In this document: piece after piece, positions 1 to 10,533 of the stretch
How the letters are laid out: every line of letters begins with the position of its first letter
Numbering within the stretch: position 1 is the stretch's first letter
NCBI GenBank assembly: GCA_019828565.1
Contig: JAHDYR010000062.1
Location: 868,001 to 932,000 of the forward strand
Direction of reading: 5' to 3'
DNA length: 64,000 bases
DNA from: Carpediemonas membranifera
Taxonomy: Eukaryota > Fornicata
Made by a program: the position numbers and the translations under genes
The notes under the pieces: generated by a model
Database searches by the model: none
What the model saw: the letters and a program-made list of their open reading frames with translations, nothing else
Told to the model about the DNA's origin: nothing

Positions 1-186
1 GATCTCATCTTCGCCAGACCCACCAGAGTTCTGAAGAAGGAGGCTAAGACACTCAGTCAGCTCACTTCTGTCATTGCGAAGCGGAATGCGGAACGTGCTG
101 AGGCTGAATCGCGTGATGTGCTGCGTCGCAAGGTATACCAAGCCATCATGAATTACTACTTAGAGTGTTCGGCACAGGAGCTATAA
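1..186 (+). CDS. X1: C-terminal end of small unknown protein X (cut by window edge)
   Basis: Open from the first base for 61 codons to a TAA at 184-186. It aligns with the C-terminal third of X2 near the other end of the window (62496-63183, minus): both have F-x-R-P, then VLKK, then a K-T segment, then VI-x-KRNA, then E-(S/A)-RDVLR. The region is basic and probably helical. It converges on Y1 with 24 bp between stops, as X2 and Y2 do. No domain recognised; the start lies outside the window. Confidence 0.75.
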   Translation, partial: DLIFARPTRVLKKEAKTLSQLTSVIAKRNAERAEAESRDVLRRKVYQAIMNYYLECSAQEL

Positions 187-210
187 ATTCTTGTTTTATT
201 TTCATTTCAT

Positions 211-1136
211 TTACACTTCTTCGTCATCCTCAACGGAAATATTCCATTCACTGTCCCAGAAGTTAGCTTTCTTCTCCTTACGCATCTCGGTCCTCGTTTC
301 CTTGATCTCTTTGACCAGCGTGAAAGAACGAAGGTTGTAATGGCGGATAATCATCAACTTCTGCCTGATTCGGGTGACGTTAGGCCGTTTTGCCGCACGT
401 TCACGGCGCACGGACACACGGGTGCGTTCCACGAACGAGTCAACACTCCTCTTGTCGGAAGCAGGCATCCCATGAGCGTGCTGATCAAGTCTATTACCAT
501 GGTTGGTCACGCGGATCAACGTAGAGCCTTGCATTATCATCCCACAGCACTCTGTCAGGCTCTTGCCGAGGTTGGTCCACTTGTTGGGACCCATCGTGCC
601 CTCCATCGTGACAATGGCAAGTGGGTTGCCCCCCGTGTCCACCAGCTGCTCGACCTGCGACGGGTCCGATGACTCCTTGAGGCCAAAGGACGCATACATG
701 TCCTGGAGTCGCTTGTCGCACTGCAGTCGGACGAGTTCTTCGGCAGATGCTATGCTAAGAAGCACCCTCGCGAACCCAAGACCTCTGCAGGAGACGGCTG
801 TCCGTAAGCCGATGACAAACCGCTCCTGGTGCAGTTGTCCGCTCAGGGTCTGCCCCTCCCTGTACGACTCGCGGAAGAGAAGGCATGCAGCCTTGATGTT
901 GTCCATCTCAACCCCACGAATTGCGATGAGACTGTGTTAACAAGAAGTGTAGTGGGTCTGACATACATGACGAATGAGTAGTTCAGACAGTCGAGGTTCG
1001 AAGTCGCCAGATCTCTGTTGAAGAAGGCCCTGACAGACGGCAAGAGCTCAGACTTGTCTGAAAGCTTGACATATTGAATATAGGCCTTGTGTTGCGATAA
1101 ATTCATCGTCAGCCATGTCGGAAGTGGCGTTTCCAT
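211..1136 (-). CDS. Y1: GNAT-like N-acetyltransferase-fold protein, frame break near 905-960
   Basis: About 300 residues over two frames. The N-terminal part (ATG at 1136) has HKAYIQYVKLSDKSELLPSV, almost matched in Y2. The second part has R-G-L-G-F-A-R-V-L-L, which fits the R/Q-x-x-G-x-G/A acetyl-CoA loop of GNAT enzymes, then a Y-x-x-F-G segment like the GNAT 'FY-x-x-x-GF' strand. A conserved GPNKW-x-x-LG block, a basic stretch and an acidic C-terminus follow. The frame change between halves is placed from the Y2 alignment. Substrate unknown. Gene order Z-Y-X with X convergent is the same in both clusters. Fold assignment is from motif only. Confidence 0.6.
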
Positions 1137-1178
1137 TGTTTTTCACCAAACAAGTGACGTAATGTGAAAATTGTGAAA
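1137..1178 (-). promoter_or_regulatory. GTGAAA/TTTCAC cluster directly upstream of Y1
   Basis: On the minus strand the 42 bases before the Y1 ATG contain TTTCAC, then TTTCAC again, then GTGAAA ending 6 bases before the ATG. The same arrangement precedes Y2 and lies by Z3 and upstream of Z1, so I read it as a shared promoter or factor-binding site. Confidence 0.5.
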
Positions 1179-1206
1179 CTACCAATGTTGAAAAAAAAAT
1201 TGGTAG
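1179..1206 (-). promoter_or_regulatory. 7-bp stem, 14-nt oligo-T loop between Z1 and Y1
   Basis: CTACCAA pairs with TTGGTAG; read on the minus strand the loop starts with nine T. An element with the same stem length, loop length and T-run but different stem bases sits between Z3 and Y2 (61451-61478). It could end Z transcripts or be part of the Y promoter. Confidence 0.5.
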
Positions 1207-1259
1207 TTGGGGGAAACACACCAAATGGGATGTACTGACCAATAAAACTCCTTTACTCA

Positions 1260-3800
1260 CTACTCAGCGCGTGCATGACCGCAAATGCAGCAAACAAGCT
1301 CCTCACCCATGTCTGCCAACTCGCAAACCATCACCCCAGACTCTTCGTCCCATGCCAAAGCCGTATAATCGTTGACGTACTGCCACATCTCGTCAACGAG
1401 CTCCTGGAAGAGGCGCACCACCGCCGCCGTGGCATGGAATTGGTGCCTTGCCTCCATGTGGCTGCGAATGGCGAACCATGAGCGAGCTTGTCTGCAGCAT
1501 TGGTGGACTCGGACACGACGAAGCCTGTTCAGCGGGGGACTGAGTAGTCCTGGCGACCGAACGAGCGAATACCCGTTAAGAACGTGCAGATGAGGGTGGT
1601 CTGCTCGGTCAAACACAGCTTCTCGATCATGGCCGACCTGTGCAACTCGGCTCGGACCTCCTGGTTCTTGATGAACTCTCTCTCAAAAGAACTCCTCGAG
1701 GAGGTAAAAAAAGAGGAATTCGGAGATGATCGTGAAGAAGAGGCTGGGCAGTGAGCCTGCTGTTGACATAGAGTGTCTGGGCACATGGCTTCTCCGCCTT
1801 GTCTGCTTGCCCAGGAGGGAGCAACGCCAGCTTTGTCTGGTGTGCCTGCAGACTGAGCATGACGTGGAACAGGTGGCACATGGACGCGGCCAAGAAGTGG
1901 AATGCGACTTTGCTGTCGGTGACAGGCTCGGTTGAGTAGTAAAGAGCCTGGAGATAGCCAATGAGTCGCACAATATCTTGGACGGACTCAGGAAGAGCCT
2001 CGTAATCCTCGTTCGTGGTGTTCGCCATGCGAACTCTGGCAGCAGACTGCTCGTTGCACCCGACAGTGCGGTCAATACTGCGGTTGGATGACATGCGCTG
2101 GAGCTTGCGCTTGTCTACGGCAGTTGCGTTCCGATCAGCGGGGAAGCTGGCGCATAGCCGTGCCACTTGCTCGAGCAGGCGGTGCGAGTTGTGCATGATC
2201 GGAGGACAAAAGACAACTCGCTCCGTGTGGATGACTCGGGGCTCTGGCCGGTTCTCGAAGATGGCCCTCTTGTCGGAGAAGTTGCCATACTCCTCTTTCG
2301 GGTCCTGCACACGGTCGGGGTCGGCCTGCACGGCGTGGAACGCTGCCTTCTGCTCGAGCAAATCATGCAAGGTGACCCGAGAGTGCGCCGGAATGGGGTG
2401 CAGCGCCTTGTGGTCTCGACGGATGCTGTTGAAGGGCTGGGGATAGTGCCCTCCATTACCCTCGATGCCGGATGACAGCTTCCTGATGGCCGCGTGATCG
2501 CCCATGACGATGACTTGGTCGAAGGTGGTGACCTGGTCAGTTCCTCTGATCGGTATGAGGGCTTGATAGATCCGCTCGACTTCTTCCTCAACGAGTTGAA
2601 GGTTTCCCTCCTCCGTCAGCTCCTTCTCACCGGCAAGACACTCAACGAGTCGGAAGGGGGGAGTGATGCGGTTAGGGAACGTGAAGCCTGACGGGTCGTA
2701 GATGCGGATCTTGAACGTTGCGGTATGTCCCTTCCATGCGTCGAGCCACAGGAGTAGTTTTAGTGGTTGGAACTCGACATGGCCTGGGTCCTGAAGGGCA
2801 CGAGAGCAACGCTCGAAGTTCGTCTGGTCAGACTCGAGCCACTCCGGGTGAAGCACTGCCTGCTGCAGATAGTACACGCCATCGAACCACACCGTTTCCA
2901 CCTTGTCCCAGGTCGAGCTGTTCAGTCGCTTGCCCAGATGGGCGATACCTACACTGCCTTTGAGGGACTGGTAGTGCTGGACAGCGTCGGATTCGCTGTC
3001 ATAGTGGAGGGTGAGCGTCGGTCGCTCCCAAGTGTGGTCGGCGACGAGGTCGTGGTCGAAAAACGGAGTCGGCTCGGCTCCGTCGGCTACAGTCAAACGG
3101 TTCGTGAGCTCAAGTCGCGACTGCGTGCCGGACATGGTACGCCGCCATGTTGTATTGCCTGAGACCGACCTGCACGGCACGAGATGCTTGACGAAGGCGC
3201 GCTCCTCCCTCAGTGAGGGCCTCTGAGACACCAGATATTCTGGTCATGTCAATGCCAAGGTCCTTAATGAGCACCTCCGCGGTCTTGTTCTTCGAGATCG
3301 GCTTTCCAAGCCGGCGGGAGATGTTGTTGATGAGCTTAAAGAGCTCTTGGGTCGAGTTGAAGCCATTGCGGACGTACATCAGGATCGATGTGAGCTCCAT
3401 GATTTCAGAAAAGTTGGCGGAGCGCTCCTCTGAGTCGTTGTAGTCCTGCACAGCACGCTCCTGGATGGCGTGGGTGCGGTAATCGTCCCGTACGAAGACA
3501 GGGGTGAGGAGGGTGTTGATTTCCGTGTGCGGTTGCGGCACGTTGGAAGGGACGGGAGTCTGCTGGAGGGCGGAAGAACCTTGCGTCGTGAATGCGCTGG
3601 GAGATCAGGTCCGCCTCCTCCATCTCGCGGACGAGCTGGCAGAATTGCTCGCGCTGAGGTCTTGTTCTGGCGGAGTTGAGGCCAATTCCGACCATGGCGA
3701 AGTAGGTACAGCCAAGAAGGTAATTCATGCGCTCAACTGAGCGTGGCTGGTCATCATATATTGTACCGATGTGGCTCTCGAACACAATATGAGCAACCAT
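1260..3800 (-). CDS. Z1: large DDE-transposase-like protein, several frame breaks
   Basis: About 840 residues if its frames are read as one gene; start chosen at the ATG at 3800 because MVAHIV aligns with the start of Z3. Blocks in order: G-T-I-Y-D near the start; LLLWLDAWKG; a PPFR-x-V-E segment; VIVMGDHAA; CPPIMHNSHRLLEQ; VGCNEQ-S-A-R-V; and a C-terminal CCICGH knuckle. An Asp after a strand, a second G-D block, then a PP-x-x-H-x-x-H-x-LL block recall uncharacterised RNase H-fold transposase-like proteins of eukaryotes. That link is inference from pattern. Frame changes fall near 3560, 3190, 1690 (an A7 run) and 1600. Z2 and Z3 are diverged paralogues. Confidence 0.55.
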
Positions 3801-3968
3801 GATTTCTGTAGAGTTTAAAAAAACAAGATTTTTGTACAAAAACTAGTCAGGTACATGCGCAACGGTCTGTGAGATAAATCAGACAATTTGGCTGTTGCTA
3901 TAGCTCTATAAGAGCAGCTACAACTGCGCTGCCGGGGTTCCTTCTTCTTCTCTGGCCGTTTCAACACT

Positions 3969-4007
3969 ATTTCACAATTTCACCAGTTTCACACAATTGG
4001 TGAAACA
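3969..4007. promoter_or_regulatory. TTTCAC-repeat palindrome upstream of Z1
   Basis: Two TTTCAC copies followed by the 19-bp inverted repeat TTTCAC-7-GTGAAA at 3987-4005, about 190 bp upstream of the Z1 ATG. It is the same motif as at Z3 (58772-58791). Being near-palindromic it has no clear direction. An ATG at 4008 on the plus strand opens only 14 codons. Confidence 0.45.
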
Positions 4008-4010
4008 ATG

Positions 4011-5180
4011 TTCAGAACTCCTTCAGTTTATGGACGTTGGCTCCGAAACTAAAGCAGTGTGTGTATGAGAGTGCCTGATTAAGATTCATCTGATTTTCAT
4101 CTGCATTACTTGCGAATTTGCTGTTGTGCTCCTTGTGCACAAAAAAAGCAAATCTGGATTTGATCTCGAATATTGCCATGATGAAGGCGGCACAAAATGC
4201 TCATTTGCCAACCAGTGCAGCTAGAAGAAAATGGTAAAAAGTTATGGATACTGCATGGGATGAGGCCCCCGTTGATGTGTTAAACGGCCATGATCGACCG
4301 CTCAACGTCAGCGCCTCTTTGGGCACCTTCTGCGGCGGTGGATCATGCCAATTGCCGATCTCAGCTCTATGGAGCTAAGTGCACTTGAGCTCTGAGCCAA
4401 GTCTTCTGATTCCATCTTATCGCCGATAAAAAAATTGCAAATTTTGAGATACAGAAGATTGAATCTGTCCCCAGAAAACCGAACATACTCCGATGATGTA
4501 TACTGACTATATACCACCGTAGTATGGCCTGCTTTCTGGGGGACAGCTTCATTCTTTTGATTGGTTGATTCAGTCATTAGTTCCCGGCGACTGAGAAGGA
4601 GTTGACGCATAAAAACAACAGAGGATACTCTTTAGAACACACAGACTTTGCTGACAAGGCCACTTGGTCGTACGACCACTTTTGCCTTCGACCTTAAAAT
4701 GCGAGAGGCAATTTGCTCGACCACCAATCTCGCACATGTTACATCAAGCATGGATATGTCATTAATGCACTCGCATCTATCATTTCAGCTGCTTCTTAGG
4801 ACTTCGAACGCCCTGAAGCACGAATAAGGAATTTGCGTTTATCCTCCGTATATCCCCGGATTAACTGGCCATTCTAACAGTATGGATGGGAGTCGACCTG
4901 ATCAGCACGTCATTCGGGGTCTCAGGTGACCCTATAGCTGAGCTTGGCTGGGCTCTGCTGCGGCCATGGGCCGCTAGCGCGCTGCTTGGCTCTTTTCTCC
5001 TCGTAAGGCGGCCGTAGAGGTCTGATCTGAGCCTCGTTATAATAGTCTGCCCGAGTAGAGGCCAGCCATACCATAAATGCCCCCATTCCCCCCTCCCGGT
5101 CGCTCATACCTCCAAAATGGCCTATATTCCCTGTAGGAAGCTTAATAAGGGCGGATTTCCCATAAGTCGTGGCATAGAGG
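4011..5180. other. No gene seen; short block shared with the Z3 upstream region
   Basis: About 1.2 kb without a supportable coding frame. A block around 4204-4245 (AGAAGAAAATGGTAAAAAGT core) is found inverted at 58518-58566, in the same position relative to Z, so upstream DNA of the Z1 and Z3 modules is homologous here. The rest is AT-rich and unassigned. Confidence 0.5.
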
Positions 5181-5402
5181 TGTAAACATATCCATTGACT
5201 CTGAATCTTTTATTTCTCCATCTGCGAGTTAAGCCAGGCCACTGCCTTTCCCGTCAGATATACCTTACGTGTGTCGTGCGCCTTCTTTGTTGCTCTTGCG
5301 GCTGAAGCATCAACAGTGGCCTGCTTCAACAAATCTCGGCAGCTAGACTTCGGCGTCTTGGTGCCACGCCGCGTGCAGGCCCACTCTCTATCGTCCACGG
5401 AC
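5181..5402. repeat. Direct repeat copy 1 (zinc-ribbon tail of the HEPN-like gene)
   Basis: About 222 bp essentially identical to 6413-6634 at an offset of 1232 bp, with weaker similarity for about 20 bp more. It covers the C-terminal coding end and 3' flank of the HEPN-like gene. Confidence 0.85.
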
Positions 5403-6140
5403 TCACCACACACAACGCATGACCCTGCGAATACGGTCGGTGGCTTTCTCCTTCAGCTTCTGTCGAAGCAGATCGCACATCGCGGTCTTGACGACGCGTC
5501 GAGACAATTCATGCGTGCGCAGGGTACTAACAGGCTCAACCAACAGCTCTGTCTGAGTAGACGCCTCCTCTAGGTCTCGCACAGTCTGAGTCTCTGCATG
5601 CTCACCCTGTGGCGAAAACTGCTGGCATTTTCCCACCATCCTCGGCTTATCAGGATCAGGACCCAGCGCAGTCATGTAAACAGGTACCTCAACCCGCTTC
5701 TCGACTATCCTGACAGGCTGGGAGTCCCTGCGGGAAGGGGGCTTGCGGGTGAACTCGCGTCCTGGTCGGCCCCCGTTCGCCTCGTTGTGCAGAGCCTCCA
5801 TGAAGGCATTGAAGCCGTCATCACGGCCCACCTTCTGCGTCACAAACGACATGACGCATGTGACCGACATCTCAAAGGATGCAAAATCGTCAGCACTGGA
5901 AACATCGCGATTGTGGCAGATTGAGTTTCGAGCTGCCAACAGCTCGCGTATATGTCTCTTATCAGCGTGGTGAAGATCAGGAACACGATGTAGGATCGCT
6001 TGCAAAAGCATAGCCGGATCCATCTCGCCACCGTCACCACGGTACCTCGCGATGTACTCCTGCAGCTTCGGAATCATCCTCAGTAGCGCTTCAAACATCA
6101 TGCTGGCGTATCCTGCTGAATCCTTCACCCCAGAGCTCAT
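5208..6140 (-). CDS. HEPN-like protein with C-terminal zinc ribbon (one frame break near 5415-5435)
   Basis: About 310 residues. The N-terminal 100 are helical and contain R-N-S-I-C-H after a leucine-rich helix, then an acidic stretch and a second helix. This is the R-x4-H signature of HEPN domains, many of which are RNases; the layout resembles the DZIP3-type HEPN. The middle is basic and proline-rich. The end, in a neighbouring frame, reads C-V-V-C-G, then W-A-C, a probable zinc ribbon with a helical tail. The kinase at 17.2 kb ends in a similar C-I-V-C-G module. Upstream, TCTTTAGAATT lies about 30 bp before the ATG, as in Z2. HEPN is called from motif and context; RNase activity is not shown. 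Confidence 0.5.
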
Positions 6141-6412
6141 ATCGGTTTCTTCAGAACGAAATTCTAAAGAAATGTTCGGTGGTAAGTGAGATCACTGCGC
6201 ATCTAGAGACAGCAGAAACGTAACCTACAGCCCATATTGATGTGGGCTGGTCTTATCCGGATGTCCAAGGACCTTGATTCGCTCTGGGGTAGTCCCCCAT
6301 GACCGTCAGGCACGCGAACCGCATCCTGCACGAAGCGGGGATGCAGAGTCTGAAAAGACCCATCTCTCTGTCCGATCTGGATACCCCTGACGATAGATGG
6401 AATGAATGAAGC
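6141..6412. other. Intergenic; HEPN-like gene promoter region
   Basis: About 270 bp without a coding frame. TCTTTAGAATT on the minus strand (6162-6172 area) is the only motif I can tie to another gene, the Z2 promoter. Confidence 0.4.
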
Positions 6413-6654
6413 TGTAAACATATCCATTGACTCTGAATCTTTTATTTCTCCATCTGCGAGTTAAGCCAGGCCACTGCCTTTCCCGTCAGATATACCTTAC
6501 GTGTGTCGTGCGCCTTCTTTGTTGCTCTTGCGGCTGAAGCATCAACAGTGGCCTGCTTCAACAAATCTCGGCAGCTAGACTTCGGCGTCTTGGTGCCACG
6601 CCGCGTGCAGGCCCACTCTCTATCGTCCACGGACCCACCGCACACGGCATTCAT
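6413..6654 (-). pseudogene. Duplicated zinc-ribbon tail fragment (direct repeat copy 2)
   Basis: An open frame of up to 70 codons repeats the last 66 residues of the HEPN-like gene, here with V-C-G-G in place of V-C-G-E and no HEPN domain in front. Near-identity with 5181-5402 implies recent duplication or gene conversion. It is most likely a remnant of a second tail-bearing gene. Confidence 0.6.
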
Positions 6655-6682
6655 GATTCCAAGGTCTAATTATTTACTCGAT

Positions 6683-8210
6683 TTATTCCGGCACCTCGTT
6701 GAGCAGGAAATAGTGCACTTTCAGGCGAGCATATCTCACTCTAGACACGCTGCACTTGACCACCTTAGCCACGCCATCGCAGTCACCCACAACATCATAC
6801 CACTGCCCTTCTGTGTCGCATAATGCGTACACACGCTCATATGTCTGATAGACAGCTGTTGCCTCAAAGGGCATATCTAGCGTACAATCGTCCTCGCAAA
6901 TATGGGTGCAACCAGGAGACACCCAAATCAGCCGCCAGGGAAAAAACAACACCGCCTTTACATTCAAAGGGAATGCAATCGGCGTTGCTGTGAGGCATTT
7001 CTCGCGCTGCTGGTATTCAGGCAGTAGGCCAGACTGGGCGATATGTTGGGGAACCACACCGGCGAACAGGAGTTGACTGCCGCTGAGGAAGACGTTGCAG
7101 CGACAGTCTGCCATGAGCTGGTCGACCCTGAACGGCAGCTTTTCGAAGCCCCGTATACATCTATCGCGTCCAAGTCCCAGCTTATAGTGGCGGTTGAAAT
7201 CGCTGATTACCTGCTGATCGCCCGCGGAGAGGATAACTGTCCCCCTCCATACATGATCCGATCAGGGATGAAGCCAGTGGGCACAGCGACTGGGTGGAAG
7301 ACGTATCTTCTCAGATCGTCATGAACTGTGAAGCATGCACCGTTTCCAGCCATGACAGTACCGACTGGGGTGAGGATGAACCTGCGACAAGCCTGCTCCG
7401 ACACATCGATCACCATCCTGTTCTTCTCCCAGGGGGCAGACTGGCCTCGAGCTCGGCGATATTAGGGCAGCTGGTGAAGGTGAGGCGGGTCGCATTCCAG
7501 TGCCAGTCCAAGCTCCATGCCCACAGACCCTTAGGTGTCCTGGTAAGATGGCTGAAATTGCAACTGTAGACCTCGAGGGCCCTGGGCATCCTGGCTCTAA
7601 TGAAGATGGCGAGGTTGTCTGGACGAAGCATGAATAGACGGCCCATGTACATGCGGTGATGGTAGTGTGTGTTGCCATTTGAGAATTGGTAGTACTCGCC
7701 GTCCTTCTCGGCGACGTTCAGTGTGAAGAAGAACTTGCGGCAGAGGAACCAGAGACACTTGCCCTCGGGGGCGAGAGCATTTCGGATGAGGTCCTGGAGG
7801 TCTGGGTTGGCCCCTCCACCCATAAGACACGCCCACACCGCGCCCTGGTTCAGTGTGTGCATGGCTGCCGGGAGCTCATCGCCAGGCGAGAGCTCGACGT
7901 TCATGGACAGCGGGGGTCCGTCTGCGAGGATCGAGCGGGCGTGATCTAGGAGGACTTGTGCGGTTGGTTCAAGCGGGGGATCTTGGAGAGCGTGGCGAGG
8001 AGGGATTCGAGAGAAGGGGCGCTCGCTGGTGCAGTAGTGCTCTCTGCGTTGTGGAACGAGGGCATCTCCTCGCCAAAAATGCCTGGTGTAGGCGCATTGG
8101 AGCAAGGATGGTACGTCCCCGGAGATACGGGCTGCTACAACTAGCGAGGCGCGGAATACGGAGATAAGGGCTTCTTTGATGGCTGATGGGGAGGAACTAG
8201 CACTGCTCAT
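6683..8210 (-). CDS. Q: unrecognised protein, about 500 residues, two or more frame breaks
   Basis: Starts at ATG 8210 (MSSASSSPSAIKEAL). The first 260 residues are contiguous and include a hydrophobic W-A-C-L-M-G-G-G segment and an aromatic-rich stretch (YYQFSNGNTHYHHRMYMGR). The frame changes near 7420 and again near 7115-7200, and continues through V-S-P-G-C-T-H-I-C to stop at 6683, the last part being rich in Cys and Val. No family recognised and no catalytic motif seen. It lies between the duplicated zinc-ribbon tail and repeat R1. Confidence 0.5.
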
Positions 8211-8590
8211 CGATTCCAGCGCTCAGTTCGGTGGCGACTTGTTCTCGTTCTTAAACTGCTCAATGAGAAAGGATGACAGCAGAAACGACGTCCTGGAGGA
8301 CGTCCTGGTGTTGGGAGGGGTGTTCTTGAGCACGTGATAGTGGACGGCCTTGTTGGTGGGCGCGGCCCATGAGAAGCACCAGCGCAAGTAAAGCATTTTG
8401 CAATATATTACTTGCGTTTGCGCTGTCGTTCTCCGGGCGCACTTCCCCGGCCGCTCTTTGACACGGACATTGCCGTGGGGCCTCCTCCTCGTAGCTGTTT
8501 CCTCCCCGGGTTCTGTAAATGGTGTGTTTTTGATTCATCTGTCCCTTTGTTTGTCTCGGCGTTGAACTTTGAAAGCAATAAATGGCTACG

Positions 8591-8830
8591 ATCAAGATAT
8601 TATTGTCCAATGAGGCTCTTTACATCGCCTTCTAGCTCGATATTGATGTTGTTAGTGATTTTCTAGAGTACAGCACCAGTTTCGGTAATAGGGGGACAGA
8701 CGAGCGCAAACAACTACATGGCTCCGAACTACACGCGTCTTGGCGTTGATATTGGTTATTAAATGGACTGTTCGTAACATATTGAGGGATTTCGTCACTG
8801 TACTCGAATGCACAAGTGTGCAGTTTATGC
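8591..8830 (+). repeat. Dispersed repeat R, copy 1
   Basis: About 240 bp closely matching 12038-12279 (same orientation) and, inverted, 18746-18934. One end is always a TTTATGC / GCATAAA boundary beside a TGCAC-centred inverted repeat. No coding potential is shared between copies. It may be a non-autonomous element or a duplicated regulatory block. A minus-strand frame at 8260-8610 overlaps its edge and I do not support it as a gene. Confidence 0.8.
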
Positions 8831-8911
8831 ATCTGCCGGAATCTCATTTAAGGGAGATAACAGCGTCCTAAACAACAGGGATCTGTCAGTCATTATCAAA
8901 CTTTACTTCTC

Positions 8912-10062
8912 TCACTCAGCCTCGTTGTCCCGCTTCTCCGGAGTAACCAATTGAGCCTTCCTTGTGCCGGGACGGGTGACACCAAAGACTCGGAAGAGTA
9001 AGTCGCTCGTCTGCTCCAAACCCTGGCTTTCCTCAAGCCTCAGAATGTTGTGCCGGATCTTATCTCGGTCCTGGTCTTGAAGATGCCCGAGCTCAGCGTT
9101 CAGCCTGTTATCAAAGGCTTGGCTGAAGATGAGCACGGAATGGGCCAGGGTTAGGGGGCACAGCTTGGTGACTGGCGAGCTCGCGGAACTCCTTTGGCCA
9201 GAGAATGGCGTACTTGATCATTTTGGCGTACTTACGCCGCACATTGTGGGTCTTGATGGAACTCATCTCGTGGATGCGCTTGTAGATGCCATCACAGTAG
9301 GTGTTCTTGCCAACGCGCCCAGCCAGTACATCGGCACGTAAACGTTCGGCTGCGGCGTCAAGACGGGCGACCCTACCCTCATCGTCGACGGGCATCGCTC
9401 CACGCTTCCCTGCGATCGTGTACAGCTCCAGCTGCCAAGCAATCATGATCCGCAGCATCATCTCGCGTGTTGCACCAGACGTCATTGTCTCTAGCATGAG
9501 TTCCAGGCGGTGTTCATCCATGTAGCCAGACTGAATGACAGTAAGCGTCGTCATAGCACTGGATACTGGCGCGATAATGCCGCCATACCAAGGCTCCTCC
9601 CTTGAGCACCGCGGTAACATCGAATGTCTCAAGGGGTGAGATCAATCTTGGGCTTCTTCTTCTTGTCCTTCTTGCTCGCCGAAGGCTGCCCCTCACCCTC
9701 ACCTGATGCTTCTTCGCCAGCCTTGCCCACACCCTCGGCCGATGCCTGTCCCTCCCTGGTGATAGAACCATCTACTTGGCAGCTCCGACGTGCGAAGCGC
9801 CTCGTAGACGGGATTGCTGCTTCTTGTACGTTCTCTGCAGCCACCACAACATCGCTTGTGCTCTCAAGAGGCTTTTGCTTGCGCTCTGTCAGCATCTCGA
9901 CGACGTTCTCGTGAACACGGTGCTTCAGAACATCAACAACGCCTTCAGTGCGATACTTAGGCTCAATGCTGAAGTAACAAATCAATGCATGCACGATCTG
10001 GCGCTTTGATCCTTCCATCTCTTCGTCTCTTTCGTTCATTCGGAAACCGTTAAAATAAACCA
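8912..10062 (-). CDS. V: unknown charged protein, about 380 residues, frame breaks near 9625 and 9150
   Basis: Start taken at ATG 10062 or the internal Met at 10042 (MNERDEEMEG). The N-terminal domain is helical, followed by a Gly/Glu/Lys-rich linker ending in a lysine block. After a frame change a helical region follows (LELMLETMTSGATREMMLR), and a last segment after another change ends in EKRDNEAE. No family recognised. It lies between R1 and a decayed plus-strand gene. Confidence 0.45.
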
Positions 10063-10263
10063 TGGAATGGGTGGAACATGCGAGTGATCCAGACCTCAAG
10101 CGTGTCTACACACGGCATCTTGCTTCATAAATGACTGTTTATTGCCCAAATTTTTGTGTTGCGGCGTGACCGAATCGAACGAGAACATGAAGCTCACCAA
10201 CAAGGCAGATACTGTGATTACGGCGGAGGAATACCAGCAATACTACTCCTCTGATGACTTTGA

Positions 10264-10372
10264 GTCATTTGTTGCGGCCTGTGATGAAGCAGGCATTCGT
10301 TCTGCCCACAGCACCACGTTCTCCGTCACAGTGGACGAGGCCGGCGCAACAGCGAGCTAGATCTGGCCATGG
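10264..10372. repeat. Tandem duplication, unit 1
   Basis: Starts GTCATTTGTTGCGGCC and ends CTAGATCTGGCCATGG. The unit returns at 10421-10533 with small indels, directly after the ambiguous base at 10420, so an assembly join is possible. Confidence 0.7.
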
Positions 10373-10420
10373 TAGGTGGCGGCATGACGTAACCTTTTAA
10401 CCTTAGCAATTACGTGGCAN

Positions 10421-10533
10421 GTCATTTGTTGCGGCCTGGTGATGAAGCAGCAGGCATTCGTTCTGCCCACAGCACCACGTTCTCCGTCACAGTGGACAAG
10501 AATGGCTTCAAGCAGAGCTAGATCTGGCCATGG
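10421..10533. repeat. Tandem duplication, unit 2
   Basis: Second copy of 10264-10372, differing by a few substitutions and short insertions near both ends of the coding part. Confidence 0.7.

Noticed and set aside
3890-4010. Apparent inversion of the Z1 promoter relative to Z3
   Set aside because: Short shared words (GTTGTAGCTGCTC, GGAACCCC) are on the gene-sense strand but in another order, and the TTTCAC motif is palindromic, so orientation cannot be judged.
4008-4052. Short plus-strand gene after the TTTCAC motif
   Set aside because: Only 14 codons to a stop, with no homologue in the other cluster.
4308-4610. 100-codon minus-strand frame
   Set aside because: No similarity to anything else in the window, odd composition and no promoter motif; an open frame by chance.
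8260-8610. 116-codon minus-strand frame between Q and R1
   Set aside because: Begins within the edge of repeat R1; low complexity, not conserved at R2.
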